IMG/VR virus record: IMGVR_UViG_3300010885_023067
Location: 1 to 32,418 of that record
Reading direction: 5' to 3' (one strand)
From: a virus
DNA: 32,418 bases
A program made the position numbers and the translations under genes. Below are positions 21,926 to 30,120 of this stretch, in pieces (within the stretch, counting starts at the first letter, position 1; every line of letters starts with the position of its first letter). The notes below the pieces were generated by a model. It saw only the letters and a program-made list of their open reading frames with translations. It searched no databases and was not told the DNA's origin.

Positions 21926-22119
21926 TATTTCGTCTCCGCACCCTCAGTAGACTTCGGGGAAGGCCGGCGACCCCGGCGAACCACCTTCACCTCAACCGAC
22001 TCATCCTCCTCAACCTCAGGCTGGGGAGTCAAATCGTAGTAACGGCCCACCGCAACCACATCCATAGGTGGCGAACAATCGCGCACCACCACACGGGTAA
22101 CCGGATAACTCAACGTCAT
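21925..22119 (-). CDS. Small basic/acidic protein of unknown function
   Basis: 64 residues. The N-terminal half is strand-like (YPVTRVVVRDCSPPMDVVAVGRYY), and the C-terminal half is charged (EVEEDESVEVKVVRRGRRPSPK). Such short proteins with a beta hairpin and acidic-then-basic tail occur between capsid and connector genes in actinophages, but I do not recognise a family. ATG at 22119 follows GAGAGGGG. Position suggests a head-associated or assembly role. Confidence 0.65.
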   Translation of the reverse strand: MTLSYPVTRVVVRDCSPPMDVVAVGRYYDLTPQPEVEEDESVEVKVVRRGRRPSPKSTEGAETK

Positions 22120-22125
22120 CCCCTC

Positions 22126-22404
22126 TCAAGCCGGAAAAATGTAGCTCACATTTGCAGTACCAGAAGCCGTAATCGCATACAAGCCATGCGACGGCCCCGC
22201 AGTGGGAATCATCAACGACGAACCCGCCGCCAGTGACGGCCCCGCCATCGAACCCGACACGGCCACCGACGCGCCACCAAGAAACACTGTCTGACCGCCA
22301 GTCGCGTTCGACACAAGAACACCGCCAGACTTATTCGGCACAGCAAGCAACGTGGCAGTAGTGCCCACAGACACCGTGCCCTGGACGAAGGGTTGAGCGG
22401 GCAC
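22126..22404 (-). CDS. Small capsid-associated candidate
   Basis: 92 residues. The sequence (FVQGTVSVGTTATLLA, SGGVLVSNATGGQTVFLGG, ASGTANVSYIFPA) is Gly/Ser/Ala-rich and strand-forming, without membrane or signal features, as expected for a small decoration or stabilising protein. Start is GTG at 22404, overlapping the upstream stop as TAGTG. Located two genes after the major capsid protein. The function is inferred from position and composition only. Confidence 0.65.
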   Translation of the reverse strand: MPAQPFVQGTVSVGTTATLLAVPNKSGGVLVSNATGGQTVFLGGASVAVSGSMAGPSLAAGSSLMIPTAGPSHGLYAITASGTANVSYIFPA

Positions 22405-22838
22405 TATTTCCCACCAACCACCGAATAGTAGATCGACAGGGTTTGAGAAGCAGTCAACGTGCCCGCAAACTTGATCGTCAACGCAGTCGCAGTAACAGTC
22501 GCATACAACTGTGCCGCAGCCGAACTCGCGTCACCAGCAGCCAATCGCACCGTCGCCGGCGCAGTCGCAAACGCCTTATTAAACGTCACAGTGACTAAAG
22601 TCCCGGCGGCAGGAGTACCAGCCGTAACCACACGCACCGTGCCATGCTCATCCGTACCCGCAGTCAAACTCGCGGTAGCGCCAGTACCAGCACCAGCACC
22701 AGCCGCCACGGTCGGAGCGGTCGAAGTACCCACACGGCGCCGACCATAAGTGTCAAACCGGGCAGCCAAACTGCCGTCAGGATTCACGATAGAAAAAGCA
22801 TCCGACCCATCAGCGGGATTTTTTCTAGGAGTTGCCAT
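22404..22838 (-). CDS. Capsid-associated candidate (decoration-like)
   Basis: 144 residues. After a polar start (FSIVNPDGSLAARFDTYGRR) there is a Gly/Ala linker, then a beta domain (TLVTVTFNKAFATAPATVRLAAGD, ALTIKFAGTLTASQTLSIYYSVVG) with the shape of a small surface domain. The motif order NPDGSLAARFDTYGRR followed by beta strands resembles H-type or decoration proteins of phages. Directly after the major capsid gene. ATG at 22838 has AGAGGGAAAG upstream. Confidence 0.65.
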   Translation of the reverse strand: MATPRKNPADGSDAFSIVNPDGSLAARFDTYGRRRVGTSTAPTVAAGAGAGTGATASLTAGTDEHGTVRVVTAGTPAAGTLVTVTFNKAFATAPATVRLAAGDASSAAAQLYATVTATALTIKFAGTLTASQTLSIYYSVVGGK

Positions 22839-22864
22839 TAAAAATTCTTTCCCTCTCAGGCAAA

Positions 22865-22890
22865 GGAGGGCGACGAAACGCCGCCCCCCT
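22865..22890 (-). terminator. Weak stem-loop after the major capsid gene
   Basis: GGCG and CGCC flank a 6-base loop, with an outer G-run/C-run extension that needs a one-base bulge. On the minus strand it is followed only by TTTG, so it is a poor terminator. It may pause transcription or protect the 3' end of the capsid message. The rest of the 67-base gap holds the next gene's ribosome-binding site. Confidence 0.3.
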
Positions 22891-22905
22891 CAACCAGAAT
22901 CATCT

Positions 22906-24372
22906 TTAGGTGGACAGATAGGTCAATTCAAACGCCGAAGGACGGTAGCAAAGCAGACCAAGACGCTCATCGGCCCTCACCGTGATCTTCCCCTGCACAA
23001 AGTCAGATTCGTTGCTGTTCGTCATCTGCATCTGAACACCCTGACGACGAGCGATCTGCACAGTCTGAGGGTCAAACCAACCAGTCAGAATGGTCCCAAC
23101 GGGCATCAGCGGAGTAGTAACAACCGGGACGCCCCAAAGGCTCATCACCGGGCCACGCGAAACGCCATACACGTTACCAAACATGCTGGTATTCATGAAC
23201 TGGCTATTCGCGTCCTGAGCAGTCTCAAGGCGCTGCCAATCCCGGGGGTGCATGATGTGCGCCGTAGGCGACTCAAACACAGCCAGTTCAATATCGACAG
23301 CAGCGTCCTTCAGGTTCAGCGACACCACCAGCGGGTCAGGATAGCTGCCGCCACCCGAAACCTTACGACCATAAGCAAGGTCTTGGGTGACCGAAACAAC
23401 GCCCGCACCCGAAGTGCCAGACGCCGGGAACGAAACCGATGAACTGCTGTAGCTCGTAGCACCATAAATTGAACTAGAGCTAGAAACAGTGAAGTTCGCG
23501 TCAAACGACAGCAGACCACCAACGCCCGGGTAACCAGTGCCGGCAAGAATCTGAACTTCCTCCTGGCGCTGAAGGCCAGTCAGCAGACGACCCTGCACAA
23601 AGTTATACAGCGTCGGGGCGTCAGCAACCGCCTCATCGGAAATCGTCAGAGCGTTCGCGATCTTACCGATTTGCGCGTAGCTGCGAGCAACCTCAATTGA
23701 CGAGAACGGACGAGTGCCGCCCTCAGCGACACCAGTCGCAGTCAGATTCAGCAGCGACTCAGTCAGGTACGAGACGTTAGGCGCGTTAGTGCCAAACGAA
23801 CTGATCAAATCATTGATCGTCAGCTTGTAAAGCAGCTTCTCAACGATACCGGGCCGGAAATCAGGCAGAATGCCAGGACCGAAAGCACCAGTCAGGAACG
23901 GGTTCTGGCCCACACCAGTCGGCGTGGACGAACCGTACAAACCCTCACCCATCAGGTTTCCAGACGAAAGCGAATCCTTCACGCCCAGTTCGTAAGCGGC
24001 ATCCACCTTACGGCGGAAGTCCTTCTCAAAACCAAACACGGCCTGAAACTCAGGATGCGAAACAGCCTCACTAGCAAGAGCTTTCCGGCTCGCAGCGCTG
24101 AAAGGCGAAGGCATCTCAAACTTCTCAACCGACTTACCAGTCGAAGCGTCTTTAGCGTCACCCAGGCCAACCAGCTTGGACGCCATCTCCGACGCGCCCT
24201 CAGAACGCTGACGCTGCGCCGACCAATCCTTGAACTCCTCCTGAAGAACCGTGTAAGCGGTTTCCTTCTCGTCCTCAGTGACAGATTCGTTCTGCTCAAA
24301 ATCTTTCGCGAAATCCGCGAGACGCTGAGTCAGTTCACGACCCTTAGCGTCAAGTTGTGCCGTACTAGGCAT
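22906..24372 (-). CDS. Major capsid protein (HK97 fold)
   Basis: 488 residues. Residues 1 to about 110 form a charged helical delta-type region (RELTQRLADFAKDFEQNE, TVLQEEFKDWSAQRQ) that could act as internal scaffold before being removed. The shell domain includes SYAQIGKIANALTISDEAVADAP (E-loop to spine-helix region), IELAVFESPTAHIMHPRDW, VPVVTTPLMPVGTILTGWF and the closing DFVQGKITVRADERLGLLCYRPSAF, all typical of HK97 capsids. ATG at 24372 has TAGGAG upstream. No separate scaffold gene is visible between the protease and this gene. Confidence 0.94.
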   Translation of the reverse strand: MPSTAQLDAKGRELTQRLADFAKDFEQNESVTEDEKETAYTVLQEEFKDWSAQRQRSEGASEMASKLVGLGDAKDASTGKSVEKFEMPSPFSAASRKALASEAVSHPEFQAVFGFEKDFRRKVDAAYELGVKDSLSSGNLMGEGLYGSSTPTGVGQNPFLTGAFGPGILPDFRPGIVEKLLYKLTINDLISSFGTNAPNVSYLTESLLNLTATGVAEGGTRPFSSIEVARSYAQIGKIANALTISDEAVADAPTLYNFVQGRLLTGLQRQEEVQILAGTGYPGVGGLLSFDANFTVSSSSSIYGATSYSSSSVSFPASGTSGAGVVSVTQDLAYGRKVSGGGSYPDPLVVSLNLKDAAVDIELAVFESPTAHIMHPRDWQRLETAQDANSQFMNTSMFGNVYGVSRGPVMSLWGVPVVTTPLMPVGTILTGWFDPQTVQIARRQGVQMQMTNSNESDFVQGKITVRADERLGLLCYRPSAFELTYLST

Positions 24373-24391
24373 AACAAAAACTCCTAATAAA

Positions 24392-25585
24392 TTAAGTTAA
24401 TTTGGAAGCCGCGACCATCTGGAGCAACCCCAGGGAACGCGACCTTTTACGGGCCTTAGCATCAGCGGCATCAACGGCGGGCGCGGGTTCCACAGGGGAA
24501 GCGGCGGCAGCCTCAGCGGGTGACTCAGGCAAAACTTCATCCAAGGCTTTAGAGAAAGCCTCAATCGACAACGACCTCTCATACGCACTAGGGTCGTAAA
24601 CATTCATCATGTCCATCAACGCCCGCACAGCCTGCTGGGCGCCGACAAGCAAATCCAAAGCCTGACCAACCTCAGGTGGCAAAGACTCGCGGGGAACATC
24701 AAGAGTCAATTCGACAGCCTCGTCAATGATCGCGTCCAAACCGGCCAGCGAAGCACTCGCATCCGCATACTGAACCGACTTCTGCTGCTCATCACACTTC
24801 CGGCACGAACCAGGAGCGCACGGCTTAGTGCCAGGCACACGCTCATACCCATCCCAGCACTCGCACGACGCCGCCTTAACTTCTTGCTCAGAATCAGCAG
24901 ACTTGTTCGCGCCATCCGACGCACCCGTATTCGGATCAGTCACATCAACCACCTCACTGGTTTGACACGAAGCCCCCAAGTGGCTCGACGCATCATGGAT
25001 CGCCTGGACAAGCGCACCGTCACCGCCGGCAGCCTTCTCCACAACAAGTTCTTTCGCGCTCAAAGCCGCCAAGACAGCCGACTTCACCGCATCCAAGGCA
25101 TCACCCTCAGGGACCTCAGAAAGTGCGTCAGAAAGCGCGTCAGCGGCCTTAGAGGCCAAGATCACGGCATCCCGGTTCGACGGAGTAGCCACAATGCCGG
25201 CGTTCAACAACTCCCGGCGCGGCTCCCCATCCTTCTTCGACTTATCAGACATGAACGCCACCGACACGCTCCGAATATGCCCCTCAGACACCAACGTCCG
25301 AACCTCCTGGGCCTTCGGCGTGGACGCAAAAAACGCATCCATCATCAAAGTGTCACCATCAAAATACGGGTGAAACGACCCCACCGTATCCGCAACGCTC
25401 ATACCATGATCAATATCCAGCGGATACCGATCATCCAACGGCTCAACCCACTCATCGCGGTGAAGCCGATCACCATCCCGGTCCAGCGACGGAGTTGACA
25501 AGATGGCAGTAAAACCACCGTTCTCGCCAAACTTATCGCCGTCCGCAACCTCAATAGAAGCAACGGACTTGCCAAAAGTTTGCAT
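24392..25585 (-). CDS. Prohead protease (HK97 type) with Cys-rich C-terminal extension
   Basis: 397 residues from ATG at 25583-25585, one base after the portal stop; a TTG at 25621 would overlap the portal by 35 bases. Residues 20-150 are the prohead protease core: DIDHG (His60) and RSVSVAF (Ser108 in the S-V/I-x-F nucleophile motif) with LSTPSLDRDGD before and GIVATPSNRDAV after. It matures the capsid by cutting the delta region of the capsid protein. Residues 150-240 are helical. A short cluster follows with Cys241, 243, 256, 261 and 264 (CECWDGYERVPG, then CAPGSCRKC), a possible zinc site. The final helical part may act as scaffold. Confidence 0.88.
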   Translation of the reverse strand: MQTFGKSVASIEVADGDKFGENGGFTAILSTPSLDRDGDRLHRDEWVEPLDDRYPLDIDHGMSVADTVGSFHPYFDGDTLMMDAFFASTPKAQEVRTLVSEGHIRSVSVAFMSDKSKKDGEPRRELLNAGIVATPSNRDAVILASKAADALSDALSEVPEGDALDAVKSAVLAALSAKELVVEKAAGGDGALVQAIHDASSHLGASCQTSEVVDVTDPNTGASDGANKSADSEQEVKAASCECWDGYERVPGTKPCAPGSCRKCDEQQKSVQYADASASLAGLDAIIDEAVELTLDVPRESLPPEVGQALDLLVGAQQAVRALMDMMNVYDPSAYERSLSIEAFSKALDEVLPESPAEAAAASPVEPAPAVDAADAKARKRSRSLGLLQMVAASKLT

Positions 25586-25586
25586 A

Positions 25587-27206
25587 TTAAGTTTTAATGC
25601 CTTTCTTATCGCGCTGAGCAATCGCCTGCTTGACAGACTCTAAAACGTCATCAAGCTCATCGGGATACTTCTCAGCCAACGCCTTAGCGAAAACCTTAAT
25701 TTCATCAGCCGACTTACCGCGCCCCACCTGAGCATTCACCTCGCGAAAATGCTTCGGGCGCACAGTAGTCGAAGGATTCTGATTAGACGGCTGCGGACCA
25801 CCACCCGGGGCCGACACAGCCACCGGAGACAACCTAGGAACCACACGCGGCGCACCCTGATCCAACGACGCCACCGGAGTACCACCGGGGGAGGGGTCCA
25901 ACACAACACCATCAGGTGTCACACCAGAAATAACCCCCTGCGCCCGAATGACCTCACCAGGCGTACCAAGCTCCTGAATCGCGGAGTTACAGTACAACTT
26001 ATCGGCCTTCGGGTCCTCAAACCTATTCAACCCCAACAACTCCCGCGCCTCATTCGGAGTGATCGCAGCAACAGACACACCCTTATGGGCGGCATCCATC
26101 CGCATCTCATAATCACCACGCATCACCTCATCAGTCGCGAAACGCATAATGTTCTTCCGCGACCAATACGAACCCACATAAGTGTCCATCACCGACTGCA
26201 AAAGCTCAATCACCGGAGCCATAGTGTCCCGATAAAACGCCCGCATCTGCGAAGTCACATTCGCAAACGTCGCATGATCCAAAATGCCAATCAACGTCGG
26301 AGCAATATCATAAACCGCCGCAATCTCCTCGCGGTTCATCTTCCGCGTCTCAATCAACTGCAAATCCACGGCAGTCATCTGGAACTGCTTCGCCGTAACC
26401 CCATCCTCAAGAACAAGAGTTTGACCGGCATTACCAGACCCAGCGTGCGCCGACTCCATCGCCAGCTTCAAACGCTTCGCCCCAGTATCATTCAAACGAT
26501 GCGAAGTCTCCAACACCAAATTCGGCCTAGCGCCATTCTTCCACATGCTCTGCACGGCATTCCGGCTAGAATCCTCCGCGAAAATCGTAGAACGAATCGC
26601 TTCCATCCTCGACAACCCGCGCTCCAAATGAATCGGGTTATACAAACGGAAAGGAACCACATCCTCCTGCGGAAAATGAACAAGCTCAGTGTTGATACCC
26701 GAACCCGCCTGAAAATAATAATCATACTTCCCGTCCTTAGGATCGCGACGAATCGCAACCCTCGACGGGTGCATCGGCATCAAAGCAAACGGGGCACCCC
26801 GATCATCCCGCGCAATCGCTAAATAAACCTCACCATAAATATCCAGCGTAGTCTGAACCCAATGCCAAAACCTGTACGGGTCCATATAATCATTCAAACA
26901 AGGATTCGCAATAAGCTGCGCGTAAGCCGAACGAGTATCAAGATTACGAGTCTCCCCGTTAACATCCCACACATTCACCGGCAAACGGGCCACCGCATTC
27001 GCCCTCTTGTCAATAACCACATGCACCCACGGGGAACGCTGATAAATCTCCCCATACATCGCATACTTATACTCTAAATCCATCCCCAAATAATCAGCAT
27101 AATAATACGATTGGGGAATAATTGGTTGAAGCTCAGCCAACGCCTCGGGAGCGAGCGGCACACCCGACTCGCGGATTCGCAGCTTAGTGCCCTTAATCGT
27201 CCGCAT
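25587..27206 (-). CDS. Portal protein (HK97 family)
   Basis: 539 residues forming the dodecameric DNA gate of the capsid. Typical segments: VHVVIDKRANAVARLPVNVW, FWHWVQTTLDIYGEVYLAI, LMPMHPSRVAIRRDP, MNREEIAAVYDIAPTLIGIL with the following TFANVTSQMRAFYRDTMAPV, as in HK97 portals, and an Asn/Pro/Gly-rich C-terminal tail with a final Lys-rich helix. It starts at ATG 27206, overlapping the upstream small gene by 14 bases, and is followed directly by the prohead protease. Slightly longer than average because of the C-terminal tail. Confidence 0.95.
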   Translation of the reverse strand: MRTIKGTKLRIRESGVPLAPEALAELQPIIPQSYYYADYLGMDLEYKYAMYGEIYQRSPWVHVVIDKRANAVARLPVNVWDVNGETRNLDTRSAYAQLIANPCLNDYMDPYRFWHWVQTTLDIYGEVYLAIARDDRGAPFALMPMHPSRVAIRRDPKDGKYDYYFQAGSGINTELVHFPQEDVVPFRLYNPIHLERGLSRMEAIRSTIFAEDSSRNAVQSMWKNGARPNLVLETSHRLNDTGAKRLKLAMESAHAGSGNAGQTLVLEDGVTAKQFQMTAVDLQLIETRKMNREEIAAVYDIAPTLIGILDHATFANVTSQMRAFYRDTMAPVIELLQSVMDTYVGSYWSRKNIMRFATDEVMRGDYEMRMDAAHKGVSVAAITPNEARELLGLNRFEDPKADKLYCNSAIQELGTPGEVIRAQGVISGVTPDGVVLDPSPGGTPVASLDQGAPRVVPRLSPVAVSAPGGGPQPSNQNPSTTVRPKHFREVNAQVGRGKSADEIKVFAKALAEKYPDELDDVLESVKQAIAQRDKKGIKT

Positions 27207-27423
27207 GAGTCACCGTCTGCACATACGCCAAATTATTGTGACGGATAAACAATTCGCCGGCCACCTTCTCAGGACTGGACTCATCAGGATAAGCGATCAC
27301 ATCAGCAAAAACAGCATAAACACTGTCCTCCGCGACCAGCACACCCGAAAATTGCATACCCACCCGTGGTGTCACATGAAACCGGGTACGCAAACGTCGT
27401 TGAATTAAATTTTTACGGAACAA
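27193..27423 (-). CDS. Small unknown protein between terminase and portal
   Basis: 76 residues. Basic N-terminus (KNLIQRRLRTRF), then beta-like strands (RVGMQFSGVLVAEDSVYAVFADV), and an acidic end. I do not recognise it, but a short gene at this place (between terminase and portal) occurs in many actinophages. It overlaps the portal start by 14 bases, which suggests coupled translation, and begins 14 bases after the terminase stop. It could be an assembly or packaging accessory factor. Confidence 0.7.
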   Translation of the reverse strand: MFRKNLIQRRLRTRFHVTPRVGMQFSGVLVAEDSVYAVFADVIAYPDESSPEKVAGELFIRHNNLAYVQTVTHADD

Positions 27424-27437
27424 GTCACATCCTAGAG

Positions 27438-29129
27438 CTAGATAACCAGAACTTCCTTGCCGTTATACACAGAATTAAACTGATAATCGCGTGTCCACCA
27501 CGCATTAGTCGCCATAATCGCCGCCGGCACCGCATCAATCCGCTTCGTAGCCCGCTGCCTATTCGGCTTCTCAGGCATAATCTGATCAGGATCAACCGAC
27601 TTAAACCGCGCCTCACACGCATCGAAACAAAAACGAGCCAACGGATTCCCATGATGACGAAACACACCCTCAGTCACCATATCGAAAATGCGGTGCATCC
27701 CATCCGACATCGTAGAAAACTGATTATCATAAGCATAAATATCCTCCACACCAATACCAGTCTCCAAACGAATCCGCTGAATAATAGGCTCAGACATATG
27801 CTTATCCACATCCCCACCCAAAATCAGGAAACGCTCAGAATCCCCCTTGATGTCCGCATAAATCTGCTCAAAATCAACCACCTGGCCGGGAGTCACCGTC
27901 AACCAACCCGCCCGGGCGAACTCCAATCCAAACCGGCCACCATTGTCCCGATCCAAACGCTCCACAGCCGCCTCAGGCGCCCAATGACGCCACACCACAT
28001 CAACCCCATACGAAGGATCAGCAGACGGAAACAAATAACACAGCGAACACAAATCCTGCTTCGCCGCCAAGTCCAAACCAAACCAGCACTCACAACCAGC
28101 GAAAGACGACAACAACTCCTCATTCGTGTCATACACAACCGAACGATTAGCCTTCTTATCCCACAAAAACATATTCATCCACCGCACAGTGCTGCTCTGC
28201 CACTGATTCAAACGATACTGACGGAAAGCCATCTCAGCAATCGGATTCGACTTCGCCTCAAGAGCCTGCTTCCGCAAAGACTCCAAACTCAAAAAATCAC
28301 CCAACGCCGGATTCGCGTGCCACCAATTCGCCTCATCCCAAGGATCAGCATCCTTCGGCGTATTCCGCATATACACAAAAATATGGCGATGCTCAGGCAA
28401 ATCAGGATTCTCCGCGACCTTCTCCATCTGCTTATGCATCTGGCCGGCGAACCCCTCAGTATCATTACCCGCCGTCGTAGAAGCCAACATCAAAGGCTGC
28501 AACCGCGCACCAGAACCCATACCAGTACGCAACGAATCCCACATACCGCCATCCTGCCACGCCAAAATCTCATCAGCCCCAACACCAGACGGGTTGGAAC
28601 CAAGAGCGGAACGCGCATCCGACGCAATAACCTGATAAAACGAATTAGTTTTCGGATCATAAATACGTTTCTTATAATCCGACACCTGAAGCCGCCGCGA
28701 CAACGCCGGCGAAAACTTCACCATCTGCGCCGCCACATCAAACGCCAACTTCGCCTGCGTAATATCCCGGGCAATGCCATACACCTCAGCCGACTGCTCA
28801 CCATCAGCAACCAACAAATACAACATAATCCCCGCAAGAAGCTCAGTCTTACCGCACTTCCTCGCAACCTCCAGCCACGCCACCTCGTAACGCCGCTTAA
28901 ACGAATCATACTCGTCAGACCAGTCCACCCGACCGAACAACGGGCGCACAATGCCCTCCCGCTGCCACTCAGCCAGAATAAAACGCTTCCTAGCGTACCT
29001 GCCCTTAGTGTGCTGCAAAAGCTCCTCAAAAAACGCCTGAGCCTTATCGGCGCGAGGCACACAGAAATGATTCCCCACCTCCACGCACTCCACACCATCA
29101 AGAATGTAACCACACACCTTGGGCATCAC
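27438..29129 (-). CDS. terL: Terminase large subunit
   Basis: 563 residues, the packaging ATPase and nuclease. Walker A region ARKCGKTE (89-96), Walker B with catalytic acid GADE (184-187), coupling motif around LASTTAG (215-221), and the nuclease domain starting FGLDLAAKQD (Asp353) with a second acidic stretch GGDVDK and a late IDAVPAAIMATNAWW near the C-terminus as in Terminase_1 proteins. Start GTG at 29129, followed directly by an ATG at 29126, is 8 bases after the upstream 58-residue ORF. The Walker A is of the ARKxGKT type common in phages rather than GxxxxGKT. Confidence 0.96.
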   Translation of the reverse strand: MMPKVCGYILDGVECVEVGNHFCVPRADKAQAFFEELLQHTKGRYARKRFILAEWQREGIVRPLFGRVDWSDEYDSFKRRYEVAWLEVARKCGKTELLAGIMLYLLVADGEQSAEVYGIARDITQAKLAFDVAAQMVKFSPALSRRLQVSDYKKRIYDPKTNSFYQVIASDARSALGSNPSGVGADEILAWQDGGMWDSLRTGMGSGARLQPLMLASTTAGNDTEGFAGQMHKQMEKVAENPDLPEHRHIFVYMRNTPKDADPWDEANWWHANPALGDFLSLESLRKQALEAKSNPIAEMAFRQYRLNQWQSSTVRWMNMFLWDKKANRSVVYDTNEELLSSFAGCECWFGLDLAAKQDLCSLCYLFPSADPSYGVDVVWRHWAPEAAVERLDRDNGGRFGLEFARAGWLTVTPGQVVDFEQIYADIKGDSERFLILGGDVDKHMSEPIIQRIRLETGIGVEDIYAYDNQFSTMSDGMHRIFDMVTEGVFRHHGNPLARFCFDACEARFKSVDPDQIMPEKPNRQRATKRIDAVPAAIMATNAWWTRDYQFNSVYNGKEVLVI

Positions 29130-29137
29130 ACCACCAC

Positions 29138-29314
29138 CTAACTGGTAACAGCGCCCCTACCCAAAGCGCCCTCCAACTTCTCAACGGCCTCAGCCCACGG
29201 CCCACCCCTAGCGCGATGCATCTCCAACGTCTCACTATGCGTATCAAAATGCTCCGACAGCCGGCGGTGAATGATCGCCTGACGAGCAGAATTCGCTTTA
29301 GGTGAAGAACTCAT
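29138..29314 (-). CDS. 58-residue ORF just before terL, candidate reduced small terminase
   Basis: Reads MSSSPKANSARQAIIHRRLS..., then HFDTHSETLEMHRARGGPW and AVEKLEGALGR, to a TAG at 29138-29140. AGGGAG about 5 bases before the ATG is a good ribosome-binding site. The composition is helical and basic at the N-terminus. It is below the usual size for TerS, but its place just before terL is where the small terminase normally sits. No helix-turn-helix is evident. It could be a truncated TerS or an unrelated small packaging factor; I would not name it. Confidence 0.65.
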   Translation of the reverse strand: MSSSPKANSARQAIIHRRLSEHFDTHSETLEMHRARGGPWAEAVEKLEGALGRGAVTS

Positions 29315-29349
29315 TGAATCTCCCTACGGGTCCGGTGGGGTTATTTAGA

Positions 29350-29382
29350 TCAGAACGAAATAAGGGTGGGGGTGATGGTCAT
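29350..29382 (-). CDS. 10-codon ORF with a strong ribosome-binding site
   Basis: ATG at 29382 is preceded by AAGGAG (29391-29396) at 8 bases, and the frame runs MTITPTLISF then TGA. No shifted frame continues it into a longer protein. It lies between the stop of the last adhesin-like gene and the 58-residue ORF. It may be a leader peptide that recruits ribosomes for the packaging genes, or a worn-out gene start. Outside it, the gap from 29314 to 29401 holds nothing else. Confidence 0.35.
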   Translation of the reverse strand: MTITPTLISF

Positions 29383-29400
29383 GGTGAACTCTCCTTAGAG

Positions 29401-30120
29401 TCAAAAGGGGTTTAGCGTTGTACTTAAAGTTGCACACGATATTGTATAAACATATCCAACGGTGCCAGAAAATGTAACACCTGAAGAAGTGTCATTGACG
29501 GATAAACAGGCATAGGAATAAAAAGCCTTGCTATAAAGGGCTGTTCTGTTAGCGCCACCTGACAAGGAAGTAATGAAATTGCCGCCATTGGCGTAGGAAG
29601 TTGCTCCTGCGCCGCTGATAATCATCGACGGTATGGAACACACATCATTTACCGAAAATGTTAAGTTTCCGGTATTTGATGTTTGAACTGACGAAGGTGT
29701 TGTAGATTGAGAAACAACATTTCGGTAAGAAAAAGAGTTCGCGCAAAAATTAGAGGTGCTAGTAGTTTGCGCCAGCGTAATGAACACCGAAGAGGTGCCG
29801 CCGCTGACGTTGCTCAATCCATAGCGTCCGTAAAATCCAGTTCCAGAGCCGGATACATTCGACAGCGTCACTGAGCCAAGAAGGCTCATCGTTTGCCCCG
29901 ACGAACCCCCATATTTCACGCTCGTCACAGTCCCAGTTTGAACGACTACGTCAACGATAACGTAAGCATTCGCAGTGGCCGTATGGTTAAAGGATGTTGT
30001 AGTAACAGTGGTGGGGCTTGAACCTGTATAAAATGCTCCTGCGCCAACATTGTCAAATTGCACAAGGAGCGGGGTGCCCTGCTTCTGCGGAAACGGATGC
30101 CGGTCCAGAAAATGGGCCAT
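29401..30120 (-). CDS. Beta-rich surface protein C of a three-gene tandem family
   Basis: 239 residues, the last member of a tandem trio. It shares with the two genes before it a GR/DR-P start (MAHFLDRHPFPQ), a central VxVDVVVQTG strand, YGGSSGQTMSLLGS, a SYRNVVSQST element that matches SYTGV and TYNNV of the others, and a Ser/Gly/Thr-rich beta composition. It lacks the FYNEPSA end of the other two. ATG at 30120 forms a TGATG junction. Likely a surface-exposed jelly-roll or Ig-like virion protein; role inferred. Confidence 0.75.
   Translation of the reverse strand: MAHFLDRHPFPQKQGTPLLVQFDNVGAGAFYTGSSPTTVTTTSFNHTATANAYVIVDVVVQTGTVTSVKYGGSSGQTMSLLGSVTLSNVSGSGTGFYGRYGLSNVSGGTSSVFITLAQTTSTSNFCANSFSYRNVVSQSTTPSSVQTSNTGNLTFSVNDVCSIPSMIISGAGATSYANGGNFITSLSGGANRTALYSKAFYSYACLSVNDTSSGVTFSGTVGYVYTISCATLSTTLNPF

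Noticed and set aside
24402-24599. Plus-strand Ala-rich frame opposite the protease tail
   Set aside because: Antisense shadow of the protease C-terminus; no start signal or conserved features.
27366-29141. 591-residue plus-strand frame opposite the terminase
   Set aside because: It is the antisense shadow of terL. The G+T-rich sense strand leaves few stop codons on the opposite strand. The product is Arg/His/Ile-rich with no domain.
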